Part shown: positions 35,746 through 44,735 of the stretch, in pieces
Layout: each line of letters begins with the position of its first letter
Numbering within the stretch: the first letter of the stretch is position 1
NCBI GenBank assembly: GCA_934597165.1
Contig: CAKTQP010000001.1
Span: 89,672-153,671 of the forward strand
Source of the DNA: an uncultured Oscillospiraceae bacterium
Lineage (GTDB): Bacteria; Bacillota; Clostridia; Oscillospirales; Oscillospiraceae
Direction of reading: 5' to 3'
Length of the DNA stretch: 64,000 nt
Made by a program: the position numbers and the translations under genes
Notes under the pieces: generated by a model
The model's input: the letters and a program-made list of their open reading frames with translations, nothing else
What the model was told of the DNA's origin: nothing
The model's database searches: none

Positions 35746-37737
35746 TTACAGGTGTCGCGCAATCTCATATGCGTCGTTGACCTGGCTTGCAATACTGCCG
35801 ATGCCGTTGCCGGCTACGATCTCGTACACCTCCATGTCCGTCCCATACAGCGCCTCATACATAGACTTTCTAGCACGGAAGCCGATGGCGATGACCACAT
35901 CGTCCGCCGGAATGGAGACCAGCTCGCCGCTCTTGCTCTTAAGCACGCAGCCCTGGTCGTTCACGCAATCCAGCCGATACCCCAAGTACTTCTTCACGCC
36001 GTAGAGGTCCAGCAGCTCGTTGAGCATCCAGCGGGTCTGGAAGGGCACGCCGTCCGGGTCGTTGGAGAGGATGTCATCCAATCCGTCCACCAAGACGACC
36101 TCTTCCCCCTCTTCCTTGGCCATATCGTAGGCCATTTCCGCACCTACCAAACCGGCGCCAATGACCACTACCTTCTGCCCCACCGTCTTCTCACCGGAGA
36201 GCACCTGGGTGCAGGAGACCGCTTTGGGGTGGTCGATGCCGGGAATCTGCCGGGGCATCACCGCATCGGCGCCCACGGAACAGATGACCACTTCCGCGCC
36301 GCTGGCTTTGATGTCCTCCGGCGTCATCTCGACCCCCAATTTCACCGTCACGCCCAGCTCTTTCAGCTCTTGCTCATACCACTTGGCCAGGTTCCGGATG
36401 TCCTGCTTGAACTGGTGTGCGCCAGCGTCGAACAGTCTGCCGCCCAAACGGTCAGAGCGTTCTGCGATGGTCACATGGTGTCCACGGATGGCCGCCGTTC
36501 TGGCTGCTTCCATACCGCCGACACCGCCGCCGACCACCAGCACTTCCTTCGGCTGAAGGGCACGGGTCAGCGGGTACTGTCCCGGCCGCATCCCGATGGG
36601 GTTGACGGCGCAGGTGGCGGAGACCTTGGAGAAGGAGGAGGACATACAGTTGCCGCAGGCGATGCAGGGGTGGATCTTATCCGGACGGCCGCGCATGAGC
36701 TTCTGGGGATAAGCGCCGTCCGCCAAGCCCGATCTGCCCAGGGCGACGCCGTCGATCTCCCCGCTGGCAATGGCCGCCTCGCAGAGATCCGGGTCGTTCA
36801 TCTTACCTGCCACAAAGACCGGGATCTTGACGTGCTTTTTGATCTCCTTGGCCAGCTTGATGTTATACCCCTTTTCCATGTAGGCCGGTGCAACGGCGTA
36901 ATAGAAGGAGTCATAGATACCAGAGTTGCAGTCCAGCATATCATAGCCGTAGGACTCCAGCAGCTTTGCGATCTCACAGGCTTCCTCCAGCGTTCTGCCC
37001 GCCTCGTGGTCGCCGAACAGGGAGGGCTGATGGAACCCCTTGATGTAGGACTTCATGCCCATGCGGATGGACACCGGGAAGTCCTGACCACAGGCCGCCT
37101 TGATACCCTGGACGATTTCTTTGTGCACTCGCAGCCGATTCTCCAGGGAACCGCCGTACTCGTCCTCCCGGAAATTGCACAGCGCCATGGCGAACTGATC
37201 CAGCAGGTACCCCCAGTGCATGGCATGGACTTCCACGCCGTCGAACCCAGCGTCCTGGGCCATCTTGGCGGTCTTGACCATGTAGCGGATCTTGGTCTGA
37301 ATCTCCTCCACGGTGATCTGCTCGCAGATTTCGTTGGGGTCCGCATAACGAGGGATAGGCGACGGTGCCTTCTGCCCCGGCTTCTGCCTGCCGTGGCCGA
37401 AACCGATCTGCATGAACACCTTGGTGCCGTAGGCGTGGATGCGCTCGGTGAGTCGGCAAGCGGACTCCCGCCAGACAGATGGAGCATAAGCGGGCGGGAT
37501 GGGGCCGTTGATGAGATCCGGCTTCTGCGCCTCCATATCCACGATGATGCTGCCCATGACGATCAGGCCGAACCCGCCGCGGGCCCGTTCCAGGTAGTAT
37601 TCAATGGTGTTGTCGGTGTATTCCCCTCTGGGACCCCCCATGCTGCCCGTCCCCATGGGCGCCAGGGCGTACCGGTTGCGGATCTGGACACTGCCGATCT
37701 GTAACGGGCTGAAAGAATAGGGATATTTGGTAGCCAT
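35746..37737 (-). CDS. Old-yellow-enzyme-type NADH:flavin oxidoreductase with FAD domain (enoate/dienoyl reductase family)
   Basis: 663 aa from the ATG at 37737 (AAAAGAGG upstream). The N-terminal FMN TIM barrel (about 1-360) starts SPLQIGSVQIRNRYALAPMG and contains GFDGVEVHAMHWGYLLDQF. The [4Fe-4S] site reads CIACGNCMSSSF...CAVNP near 360-385, then FAD- and NAD-binding folds with VVGGGVGGMEAARTAA near 405 and VVIGAGLVGAEMAYDMAKEEG near 515. This architecture is shared by 2,4-dienoyl-CoA reductase, 2-enoate reductase and BaiCD/BaiH steroid enzymes. It reduces an activated C=C bond; the substrate is not assigned. Last gene of the MFS-ADH-ADH-OYE operon. Confidence 0.93.
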   Translation of the reverse strand: MATKYPYSFSPLQIGSVQIRNRYALAPMGTGSMGGPRGEYTDNTIEYYLERARGGFGLIVMGSIIVDMEAQKPDLINGPIPPAYAPSVWRESACRLTERIHAYGTKVFMQIGFGHGRQKPGQKAPSPIPRYADPNEICEQITVEEIQTKIRYMVKTAKMAQDAGFDGVEVHAMHWGYLLDQFAMALCNFREDEYGGSLENRLRVHKEIVQGIKAACGQDFPVSIRMGMKSYIKGFHQPSLFGDHEAGRTLEEACEIAKLLESYGYDMLDCNSGIYDSFYYAVAPAYMEKGYNIKLAKEIKKHVKIPVFVAGKMNDPDLCEAAIASGEIDGVALGRSGLADGAYPQKLMRGRPDKIHPCIACGNCMSSSFSKVSATCAVNPIGMRPGQYPLTRALQPKEVLVVGGGVGGMEAARTAAIRGHHVTIAERSDRLGGRLFDAGAHQFKQDIRNLAKWYEQELKELGVTVKLGVEMTPEDIKASGAEVVICSVGADAVMPRQIPGIDHPKAVSCTQVLSGEKTVGQKVVVIGAGLVGAEMAYDMAKEEGEEVVLVDGLDDILSNDPDGVPFQTRWMLNELLDLYGVKKYLGYRLDCVNDQGCVLKSKSGELVSIPADDVVIAIGFRARKSMYEALYGTDMEVYEIVAGNGIGSIASQVNDAYEIARHL

Positions 37738-37829
37738 ACATAACCTCTTTTCGCTGTTCATTCTGGTGGGAAAGACCCGGCAGTTTTTCGCAAGCCTGCC
37801 AGGTCCCCCGTTGTCCAATCGTTGTGGTC

Positions 37830-39008
37830 TTATTCTTTGATGTATTTGGCCAGCGCTCTTCTGTAGATGGTGTAGATGTCCTCCCGGGTCAGCTCCTCCG
37901 GGTTGGACTCGATGCGCCAGATCTGCTGTTCCATGAACTGATCCGCCCACTTCTGAATCTCCCCGTCCGTGACCTCCAGCTCCACATCCCGGTTGGTCAG
38001 GGCGCGCACATAGTCCGCAAACTCGCTGGAATCCTTGAAACCGCAGTCCTCTACCACTTCCTGCACCAGGGACTGATCCTTGAAGTTCTTGAGCCACTCG
38101 CCCAGGAACACGCCGCAGGACATGCCGTGGCAGACGTCATAGTAGTGGGACAGGGGGTAGCCCATGCCGTGGGGGATACAGGTGCAGGACTGCATGAACG
38201 CGACCCCCTGGATCATGGACGCCAGGGCGATCTTGTCGTAGTCCTCCGCCGTGAGGGTGTCGTTGAGCAGGTTGTCCTTGAACTCTGCAAACAGCTGGAA
38301 GGCGATCTTGGAGATGCCCTGATTCATAAGGTTGGCTGCTGCGTACAGGTGATCCTTCTGGCGGATGAAGCTCTCCACGCCGTGTGCCAGGGCGTCAATG
38401 ACGCCGGTGTCCAGCAGGAAGAGGGGGGAATCTTCGATGTACCGGGGATCCACAAAGGAGACCACCGGATAGAGCCACTGGTTCATGGCGATCTTGGTGT
38501 GGATGTCGTTCCGGGTCAGCACCGCGCCGCCGGTGACCTCCGAGCCGGTGCCTGCTGTGGTGGGCAGGGCCACCACGGGGATATCGCACATATTGCGATA
38601 GTTGTCATAGGGCTTACCGTGGCCGAAGAAGATCTCGATAGCAGACTTCTCCGGTTCCTTCCGCTTCCCCTCCGTCAGCTGCGCCAGAGCTTTCGCCGCG
38701 TCCAGAGAGGAACCGCCACCGATGCCGACGATGAAATCGGCACCAAATTCCTTGGTCTCCTCGTACATCTCTTCGATGTTCTCCACCGGCGGATTGGGAA
38801 TGGTGTAGTCGATGATCTGGTACGCAATGCCCTTCTCGTCAAAGATGGCCTTTACGTCCTCCAGACCGATGTTGGGGCAGCCTTCCGTGAACTTGCTGGT
38901 GACGATGACTGCCTTCTTGCCAAAGTCATCGAACACCTCCTGGTGCTCCCGCACCGCGTTTCTGCCATAGTAGAGGCAGGTCTGTGTGTCAAATCTAAAA
39001 CCGTCCAT
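37830..39008 (-). CDS. Iron-containing alcohol dehydrogenase
   Basis: 392 aa, group III metal-dependent alcohol dehydrogenase. GIGGGSSLDAAKA near residue 95 binds the nucleotide. Metal ligands: Asp and His in TGVIDALAHGVESF near 195, and two His spaced 14 residues apart in PHGMGYPLSHYYDVCH near 260-275. 33 bp downstream of a second alcohol dehydrogenase gene and 92 bp upstream of the OYE-type enzyme, in one operon. Likely reduces or oxidises an aldehyde/alcohol in the same pathway as the OYE enzyme; this is inference. Confidence 0.92.
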   Translation of the reverse strand: MDGFRFDTQTCLYYGRNAVREHQEVFDDFGKKAVIVTSKFTEGCPNIGLEDVKAIFDEKGIAYQIIDYTIPNPPVENIEEMYEETKEFGADFIVGIGGGSSLDAAKALAQLTEGKRKEPEKSAIEIFFGHGKPYDNYRNMCDIPVVALPTTAGTGSEVTGGAVLTRNDIHTKIAMNQWLYPVVSFVDPRYIEDSPLFLLDTGVIDALAHGVESFIRQKDHLYAAANLMNQGISKIAFQLFAEFKDNLLNDTLTAEDYDKIALASMIQGVAFMQSCTCIPHGMGYPLSHYYDVCHGMSCGVFLGEWLKNFKDQSLVQEVVEDCGFKDSSEFADYVRALTNRDVELEVTDGEIQKWADQFMEQQIWRIESNPEELTREDIYTIYRRALAKYIKE

Positions 39009-39041
39009 GTTTGTTTCTCCCGTTTGAATATATCAAGGTTT

Positions 39042-40244
39042 TTACCATGCCAGCATCATAAAGTCCAGCAGCTCCTGCTTGTCTTCCAGAGGCTGGAACC
39101 AGGTGCTGGCATCCACCCGTTCCCAAACCTCGTCCGCGCACTGGGCGACCAGCTCCTGGGACACCTCCAGCTTGGACTGGCTCAGTCTGGTGGGCACGCC
39201 CAGCTCTTCCATAAAGGCTTCGTACCGGCGGATGCCCTCCCGTGCTGCGTCCATGTCGTTCAGCGCCGGGTCTACACTCCACACGTTCTTGGCCCATCTG
39301 GCGAAGCGGTAAGCGGTCTGATCGTTCAGGGCGTACTTGAACCAGGCCAGAGACAGGATAGCAATGCCCGCCCCATGGGGGAAGCCGAAGTAGTTGCCCA
39401 CCACCCGCTCGGTGGCGTGGATGTTGCCCACAAAGTTCCGCCCTTGGTCGGACAGATGGGCGATGGACAGCTGTGCCGCCCACAGCAGCTCCGCTCTGGA
39501 GGCATAGGCGTGGGGGACCAGCATGACCTTTCTGCCGTGCTCCACACAGGTGCGCTGAATGGTCTCCGAGATGCCGTCCTGCATGCTGCCGGTGCTGTGG
39601 CTGAAATAGCCCTCGTAGGAGTGGGACATGATGTCCAAAATCCCGCAGGCCGTCTGGAAGGGCGGCACGGTGTAGGTGTAGGTGGGGTCGGTGAACACCG
39701 CCACCGGACGCAGGGCGTCAGAACGGTAATCCAACTTCATGTTCTTGTCATGGTTGGCGATGACCGCCACGTTGGACACTTCAGAGCCACTGGCCGCAAT
39801 GGTGGGGATGGTGATGAGGGGCAGGACGCCCTCCTCTTTGGGGCCTTGGGTGGACAAGGATTCCAGCTTGTCCGCCTTCTCAAAGACCTCCCAGCAGCTC
39901 CCCTCATAGGAAGCGGTCAGACACAGCGCCTTGGCCGAGTCGATGGTGCTGCCGCCGCCCAGGGCAACTACCACATCTGCTCCCGTTTCCTTCAGCAGCG
40001 CTCTGGCGCGGTCGATGGTGGTGTGTCTGGGATTGGGCTCGATGCCGGTGAAATCGGTGATGGTGATGCCCTTTTCTGCACAGACCTGGTGGATCAGGTC
40101 ATGGGCGCCGGAGACCGTTGCGGGGATCTCGTCGTAGAGGAAGAACACTCTGGTGCCGTAGTTCAGAATCTCGTCTGCAATCTGTGCTACGACGCCCTTG
40201 CCGTAATGAAATTTGGTGTTGAGGTGGAAGTAAAAATCTTTCAT
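39042..40244 (-). CDS. Iron-containing alcohol dehydrogenase (butanol dehydrogenase-like)
   Basis: 400 aa and only distantly related to the neighbouring dehydrogenase. GGGSTIDSAKALCL near residue 97 is the nucleotide loop; metal ligands are in CGILDIMSHSYEGYF near 197 and IHATERVVGNYFGFPH near 270, the two His again 14 apart. The usual second His of the HxxEH motif is Arg here (HATER), a non-ligand position. Two unlike Fe-alcohol dehydrogenases in tandem suggest two successive or alternative alcohol/aldehyde steps. Confidence 0.92.
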   Translation of the reverse strand: MKDFYFHLNTKFHYGKGVVAQIADEILNYGTRVFFLYDEIPATVSGAHDLIHQVCAEKGITITDFTGIEPNPRHTTIDRARALLKETGADVVVALGGGSTIDSAKALCLTASYEGSCWEVFEKADKLESLSTQGPKEEGVLPLITIPTIAASGSEVSNVAVIANHDKNMKLDYRSDALRPVAVFTDPTYTYTVPPFQTACGILDIMSHSYEGYFSHSTGSMQDGISETIQRTCVEHGRKVMLVPHAYASRAELLWAAQLSIAHLSDQGRNFVGNIHATERVVGNYFGFPHGAGIAILSLAWFKYALNDQTAYRFARWAKNVWSVDPALNDMDAAREGIRRYEAFMEELGVPTRLSQSKLEVSQELVAQCADEVWERVDASTWFQPLEDKQELLDFMMLAW

Positions 40245-40268
40245 GATAAACCTCCTTATGGATTGTGC

Positions 40269-41528
40269 TTACGCCTGCTGCTTTTTCTTATCCGGGTTGA
40301 AGACCACGAAGATGATGATGGCCACTACCATGCAGGCCAGCAGGATCGCAGAGCCGGCCTTGAGCTGGGTCTGCATCCCGCCGCCCATAGCGCCGGAGAT
40401 GGCTGCCAGCACATAGGTGGCGAAGAACGCACCGGAGTTGGCAAGCCCCCACACCACCGTAGAGGAGATGGGTGCAAAGTTTTCCGGCACATAGTTCAGC
40501 GCCTTGGAATAGATGGTGCTGTGTGCAATGCTGGTGCCAAAAGCCACGAAGAAGGCGGCGGCATATACGCCCCAGATGGAGGGGATGTTCAGCATACACA
40601 GCATGGCGATGGCGCCCATGAGATAACCGCAGGGGATCATCCAGCTCTTGAGCAACTTGGACCAGAAGGGATACAGGAAGGTCATGACGATGAGGGTGAA
40701 GCGCACCAGGGAGGTAGCGTTGCCTGCCTGTGCTGCGTCGCCCAGGCCATTTTCGTGGATCCAGGTGGAGACGTTGGTGTAGTAAGCGTTCAGGCCGATG
40801 TAGAAGACACAGTGGAGGATGCCGATGGCTGCCACGATGGCGATGACCTTCTTGGGGATCTCACTGAACTTCACGTTGGGCTTCTCTTCTGCCGCGTGAG
40901 CTACCGCTCTCATGGCTCTGGCCTCTTTGTCATCCCGATAGCCGGCCTTCTTGATCATGACATAGAACACCGCCGTGGTCACAAAGCAGTACAGACCCAG
41001 CAGATAGGCATAGGGCCAGTTGGCGCCGCCATTGGTGGCTGCGATGCGGCCGCTGATGAGGAGGATGAAGAACGCACCGCAGTTGTTGGTCACGTTGTAA
41101 GAGGCGATGCGGCCTGCTCGGTCTTCTTCGTCGAAGTTCTCCCCGATGATGAGGTTCATCAGCGGAGCGAAGCTGCCCATGGCGAACCCGCCGAAGACCA
41201 CAGCCAGGTAGTACAGCTGGAAGGGGCCGTGCAGGATGCCGTTGGCGAAGAAGATGAGGGAGAAGATACCCATGCTGCTCATGACCACCACCAGCAGCTT
41301 GGTCTTATCGAACTTCATGGCGATGGGGCCCATAGCGAAGGTGGCGATGAGGCCGAACAGAGTCGGCAGGGTGGTCAGGGACTTGACGGTGTAATCGGCC
41401 ACCTCCGGATAGCTGGCCATAATGTTGGCGACCACGTTCTGCGTGATCATGTACATCAGGATGGACGTGACATAAAAATTCAACGTATACGAGATCATCC
41501 TTTGACTTTTTGTCATTTTCTTACCCAT
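40269..41528 (-). CDS. Major facilitator superfamily transporter
   Basis: 419 aa from the ATG at 41528 (GGAGG 9 nt upstream; the longer frame covers the promoter). Twelve hydrophobic segments, with a cytoplasmic loop of charged residues near 195-230 (KKAGYRDDKEARAMRAVAHAAEEK cut around the loop). First gene of the operon with two alcohol dehydrogenases and the OYE-type reductase, so it probably carries their substrate or product. Confidence 0.9.
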   Translation of the reverse strand: MGKKMTKSQRMISYTLNFYVTSILMYMITQNVVANIMASYPEVADYTVKSLTTLPTLFGLIATFAMGPIAMKFDKTKLLVVVMSSMGIFSLIFFANGILHGPFQLYYLAVVFGGFAMGSFAPLMNLIIGENFDEEDRAGRIASYNVTNNCGAFFILLISGRIAATNGGANWPYAYLLGLYCFVTTAVFYVMIKKAGYRDDKEARAMRAVAHAAEEKPNVKFSEIPKKVIAIVAAIGILHCVFYIGLNAYYTNVSTWIHENGLGDAAQAGNATSLVRFTLIVMTFLYPFWSKLLKSWMIPCGYLMGAIAMLCMLNIPSIWGVYAAAFFVAFGTSIAHSTIYSKALNYVPENFAPISSTVVWGLANSGAFFATYVLAAISGAMGGGMQTQLKAGSAILLACMVVAIIIFVVFNPDKKKQQA

Positions 41529-41645
41529 GTGAAAACCTCCGTGTAATTGAAACCGTTTTTCTCTCTTGATCCAGTACGTTTGTTGTGTCGCGACCACGGA
41601 ACCATACGGATGGATGCCAAAAGCGTAGGAACTTTTGTTACTTAT

Positions 41646-41675
41646 ATTGTATAAGAACCCCCTCTTTCTGTCCAA
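41646..41675 (-). promoter_or_regulatory. Promoter of the MFS-ADH-ADH-OYE operon
   Basis: Read on the minus strand: TTGGAC (41675-41670), 18-nt spacer, TACAAT (41651-41646), 118 bp upstream of the MFS start. Confidence 0.65.
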
Positions 41676-41727
41676 TTCAACGCATGCAAGCTCAGAATCG
41701 AAATTTTGTATGCTGGATTTCTCCCGA

Positions 41728-41777
41728 AAAAAACAGCGGACACAGACCGTTCTTCCGTCTGTGTCCGCTGTTTGATT
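41728..41777. terminator. Strong terminator after the aldo/keto reductase gene
   Basis: AAACAGCGGACACAGAC pairs with GTCTGTGTCCGCTGTTT around an 8-9 nt loop, with T7 on the minus strand. It separates the two minus-strand operons. Confidence 0.9.
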
Positions 41778-41791
41778 TACTCCACTTATTT

Positions 41792-42649
41792 TTACGCCAT
41801 GGACTGAGCGTTTTGGAGAAATGCCTCCACTGCCGCCCCGGTCTCCCGAGGCGGGAAGCAGCTGCGCCCTGTGTCCAACTGGGCGACCTGTCCCATCTCT
41901 TCCTCCGAGAGGGCAAAATCAAAAATATCCAGATTTTCTCGCATCCGCTGAGGATTGCTGGACTGCACCAACGGCACAATGCCCCGCTGGGTCAGCCAGC
42001 GCAGCACCACCTGTGCCGCCGTTTTCTCATGAGCCTGGGCGATGGCGCAGAGCACCGGTTCCTGCAGCAGATGACTCTGCCCCGCCGCCAACGGCGACCA
42101 AGCCTGCATCTGAATCTGCCGTTCCGCCAGATACGCCCGCTCCCCTTCCCGCTGGAACAGGGGGTTGCACTCCAGCAGATTCACCGCCGGCTGCACCTTG
42201 TTCCAAAACAGGAAGTCCGCCAACTGCGCCTGGGTCATATTGTCCACGCCCAAAGCGCGGATCTTCCCCTGGTCGTACAGCTCCTCCATGGCACGCCACG
42301 CGCCATAGTAGTCATGATAGGGCTGATGGATGACGTACAGATCCACATAGTCCACCCCCAACCGCTCCAGCGACCGGGCAAAGCCTCGTTTGACACCCTC
42401 ATAGCAGGTGTCCGTCACCCAGAGCTTGGTGGTCAGGAACAGTTCTGCTCTGTCCACCCCACTGCGGCGGATGGCACGGCCAACCGCCTCTTCGTTCCCG
42501 TAAGCCGCTGCCGTGTCGATGAGCCGGTAACCAGCCTGGATGGCCTCCACCACCGCCGCTTCGCAGGCAACCGGGTCGGTCATCCGAAAGACGCCATAGC
42601 CAATGGGCGGCATGGCGATGCCGTTATTTAGGACGATGTTCTGTTCCAC
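41792..42649 (-). CDS. Aldo/keto reductase
   Basis: About 285 aa. GTG at 42649, 8 nt after GGGAGG, is the best start; a TTG 6 bp further upstream is too close to the ribosome site. AKR features: NNGIAMPPIGYGVFRM at the start, RLIDTAAAYGNEEAVGRAI with the catalytic Asp/Tyr, and LFLTTKLWV with the catalytic Lys. NAD(P)H-dependent reduction of carbonyls. Last gene of the TRAP-SDR-LysR-AKR operon. Confidence 0.92.
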   Translation of the reverse strand: MEQNIVLNNGIAMPPIGYGVFRMTDPVACEAAVVEAIQAGYRLIDTAAAYGNEEAVGRAIRRSGVDRAELFLTTKLWVTDTCYEGVKRGFARSLERLGVDYVDLYVIHQPYHDYYGAWRAMEELYDQGKIRALGVDNMTQAQLADFLFWNKVQPAVNLLECNPLFQREGERAYLAERQIQMQAWSPLAAGQSHLLQEPVLCAIAQAHEKTAAQVVLRWLTQRGIVPLVQSSNPQRMRENLDIFDFALSEEEMGQVAQLDTGRSCFPPRETGAAVEAFLQNAQSMA

Positions 42650-42664
42650 TTGCAAGACCTCCCG

Positions 42665-43567
42665 TCAAAATACCAATTCCGATTCCTTCCGCTGTGCCAG
42701 CTGGAGATAGTAGTCCCGCACGTACAGGGTCGCGCCGGACAGCTTCTGCTTGCTGGCCCAGGAGAGATACAGGGGCATGGTGGCCAACGGATGAGCCAGC
42801 GGCACCTTCCGCACAAACCGTTCATCCAGCGCCACGTCACAGGACAGCGCAAACCCCTGCCCGTTCACCACTGCCAACTGCTGTGCCGTCCAGTCCGCCT
42901 CGTATCGAATTCTAGGCGAAATACCTGCCGAGTGCAGCATCTCTTTGATGCGCAGATCCATATTGCTGTTGGCGTCGATCTGCACCAGCTGAACGTCCCG
43001 CAGCTCCTCGATGGTCACACATTCCTTTTCCGCATAGGGATGACCACAGGGCACGATGAGGAAGATGTTGTGCCGCGCGATCTGGACGCTCTCGCACCCG
43101 TTCCCCAGATTCCCCGCCGACAGCACCAGGTCACACTTGCCGTCCAGCAGCATCTGCCGGAAATCCACCCAGTTGTGGAAAACCAGGGTCTGAAAGTCGA
43201 TCTCATTGCCCGGATTGTCCTCCTTGAAGTTGGCCAGCAGCGCCGGGACCGCAGAAAACACAATGCTGTGGAAAAAGGCCAGGCGGATCTTGCCGTGGAG
43301 GGGACTTTTCATGCTGGCGATCCGGTTCTTGCCCTCTTCGATCAGCCGCATCCCCTCCGACACAAAGGGATAGAACGCCTCGCCGTACATGGTCAGCTCG
43401 ATCTTCTTGTTGGGTCGGCGGATGAACAGCGGTGTGTCCAGCTCATTCTCCAGCTCGTGAATGCCATAGCTGAGGCTGGACTGGGATACATATAGATTGC
43501 TGGCCGCCATGGTGAAATTCTTCGTCTTGACAACCTCCATAAAGTACATCAACTGAACCAGTGTCAT
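42665..43567 (-). CDS. LysR-type transcriptional regulator
   Basis: 300 aa. The HTH reads LMYFMEVVKTKNFTMAASNLYVSQSSLSYGI. It lies within a same-strand gene string (SDR 25 bp upstream, aldo/keto reductase 15 bp downstream) rather than divergent, so it is probably co-transcribed with its targets. Confidence 0.92.
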   Translation of the reverse strand: MTLVQLMYFMEVVKTKNFTMAASNLYVSQSSLSYGIHELENELDTPLFIRRPNKKIELTMYGEAFYPFVSEGMRLIEEGKNRIASMKSPLHGKIRLAFFHSIVFSAVPALLANFKEDNPGNEIDFQTLVFHNWVDFRQMLLDGKCDLVLSAGNLGNGCESVQIARHNIFLIVPCGHPYAEKECVTIEELRDVQLVQIDANSNMDLRIKEMLHSAGISPRIRYEADWTAQQLAVVNGQGFALSCDVALDERFVRKVPLAHPLATMPLYLSWASKQKLSGATLYVRDYYLQLAQRKESELVF

Positions 43568-43592
43568 CCTTACTCCCCCTTACGAACTTCTC

Positions 43593-44426
43593 TTACTCTG
43601 TGCAGTCAGTGGACGCCGCCAGCGAGACCTGCTGCCGGTATCCCTCCAACCGTTCTTCCAGTGTCTTCAAAATATCTGCCATAGCCTGAGACCCCAACGC
43701 AAGATGCCGCGGCGCAGGGGTGACTTTGGTGCTCTCCACCATCCGCTCCGCCATCTTTCGCGGATCCCCTGGCGCCAGCCCTTTCTCGGCGTTCAGCATA
43801 TCCAAAAAGCCATGGGCGTGGGCGTACTCCGGCAACAGGTTTTGCGCCACCTTCACGCCGCCGTAACGGAAATCCGTCCGCGCACCACCTGGTTCCACCA
43901 CGGTGACACCCACATTGAATTCCGCCATCTCCAGGGCCAGCGCTTCACAGTACCCCGTGATGCCAAACTTGGTGGCGTTGTACAGGGCATTGCCCAGGTA
44001 TCCCACCTGACCGGCCACCGAAGCCACCTGCAAGATACGCCCATGCCGCTGTTTGCGCAGATAGGGCAGCGCTGCGTGGAGGAACACGATGGCGCCGCGA
44101 AGATTGGTGTCGATGAGCAGGTCGGCCTCTTCATCTGAAATCTCCTCCGCCGCTCCATACAGGCCATATCCTGCGTTGCTGACTACCACTTCGATCTCGC
44201 CCAGCAGGGCGAAGGCCTCTTCCACCACTGCGTGGACGCCAGCGGTATCCGTGACGTCCAGCTTCCAGGCGATGAGGTTCTCTGGATATTGAGCGGTCAA
44301 CTGTTCCACCTGTTTTGCCTTGCGGAAGGTACCAAAGACCGTATCCCCTTCCGCCAGCACCAGCTTTGCGATTTCCAGGCCGAAGCCGCTGCTGATGCCT
44401 GTGATGAGCCACTTTCTTCCTGCCAT
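43593..44426 (-). CDS. Short-chain dehydrogenase/reductase
   Basis: 277-aa NAD(P)-dependent oxidoreductase. The cofactor loop is TGISSGFGLEIAKLV near residue 9, the NAG motif is VVSNAGYGLYGA near 83 and the active-site YNATKFGITGYCEAL is near 150. Start ATG with GAGGAGGA upstream; 13 bp after the 94-aa membrane protein gene. Classical SDR of the oxidoreductase/ketoreductase kind; substrate unknown. Confidence 0.92.
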   Translation of the reverse strand: MAGRKWLITGISSGFGLEIAKLVLAEGDTVFGTFRKAKQVEQLTAQYPENLIAWKLDVTDTAGVHAVVEEAFALLGEIEVVVSNAGYGLYGAAEEISDEEADLLIDTNLRGAIVFLHAALPYLRKQRHGRILQVASVAGQVGYLGNALYNATKFGITGYCEALALEMAEFNVGVTVVEPGGARTDFRYGGVKVAQNLLPEYAHAHGFLDMLNAEKGLAPGDPRKMAERMVESTKVTPAPRHLALGSQAMADILKTLEERLEGYRQQVSLAASTDCTE

Positions 44427-44439
44427 ATTCCTGTCCTCC

Positions 44440-44724
44440 TCAATCGTCCTGTTTCTGTTCCGACTTTTTGGGGATGTCCAAGCGGAAGAGCAGTTCCCCT
44501 TTCAGATAGAGGTGCAGCAGTCCGTCGAAGGACAGCAGGATGCCTGCGTAGTAGACTGGCGGCAGCACTCGATTCATCATAACCTCATGAATGGTCACCG
44601 AAACCGGTTGTCCCACGATCAACGCGACGATATAGGCCAAGGCTACCACTAAGCATACCACTAACAGGACGCTCATGCCATACCCAAAGACCAGTTGGGT
44701 GCCTTTCAGCCATTTTTCTCTCAT
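44440..44724 (-). CDS. 94-aa membrane protein next to TRAP large permease
   Basis: Begins at ATG 44724 with GAGGAGGGG upstream. Two clear hydrophobic segments (about residues 14-40 and 55-72) and a charged C-terminus. Situated 11 bp after the DctM-like gene, where a TRAP small permease (DctQ) would normally be, but much shorter than the usual four-helix DctQ of about 160-200 aa and without recognisable DctQ motifs. It may be a reduced or novel partner subunit. Confidence 0.7.
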   Translation of the reverse strand: MREKWLKGTQLVFGYGMSVLLVVCLVVALAYIVALIVGQPVSVTIHEVMMNRVLPPVYYAGILLSFDGLLHLYLKGELLFRLDIPKKSEQKQDD

Positions 44725-44735
44725 GATACCCCTCC

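Noticed and set aside
37737..38097. 120-residue N-terminal extension of the OYE-type enzyme
   Set aside because: It overlaps the downstream part of the preceding alcohol dehydrogenase gene in another frame; the ATG at 37737 has a ribosome site and begins the family's usual N-terminus.
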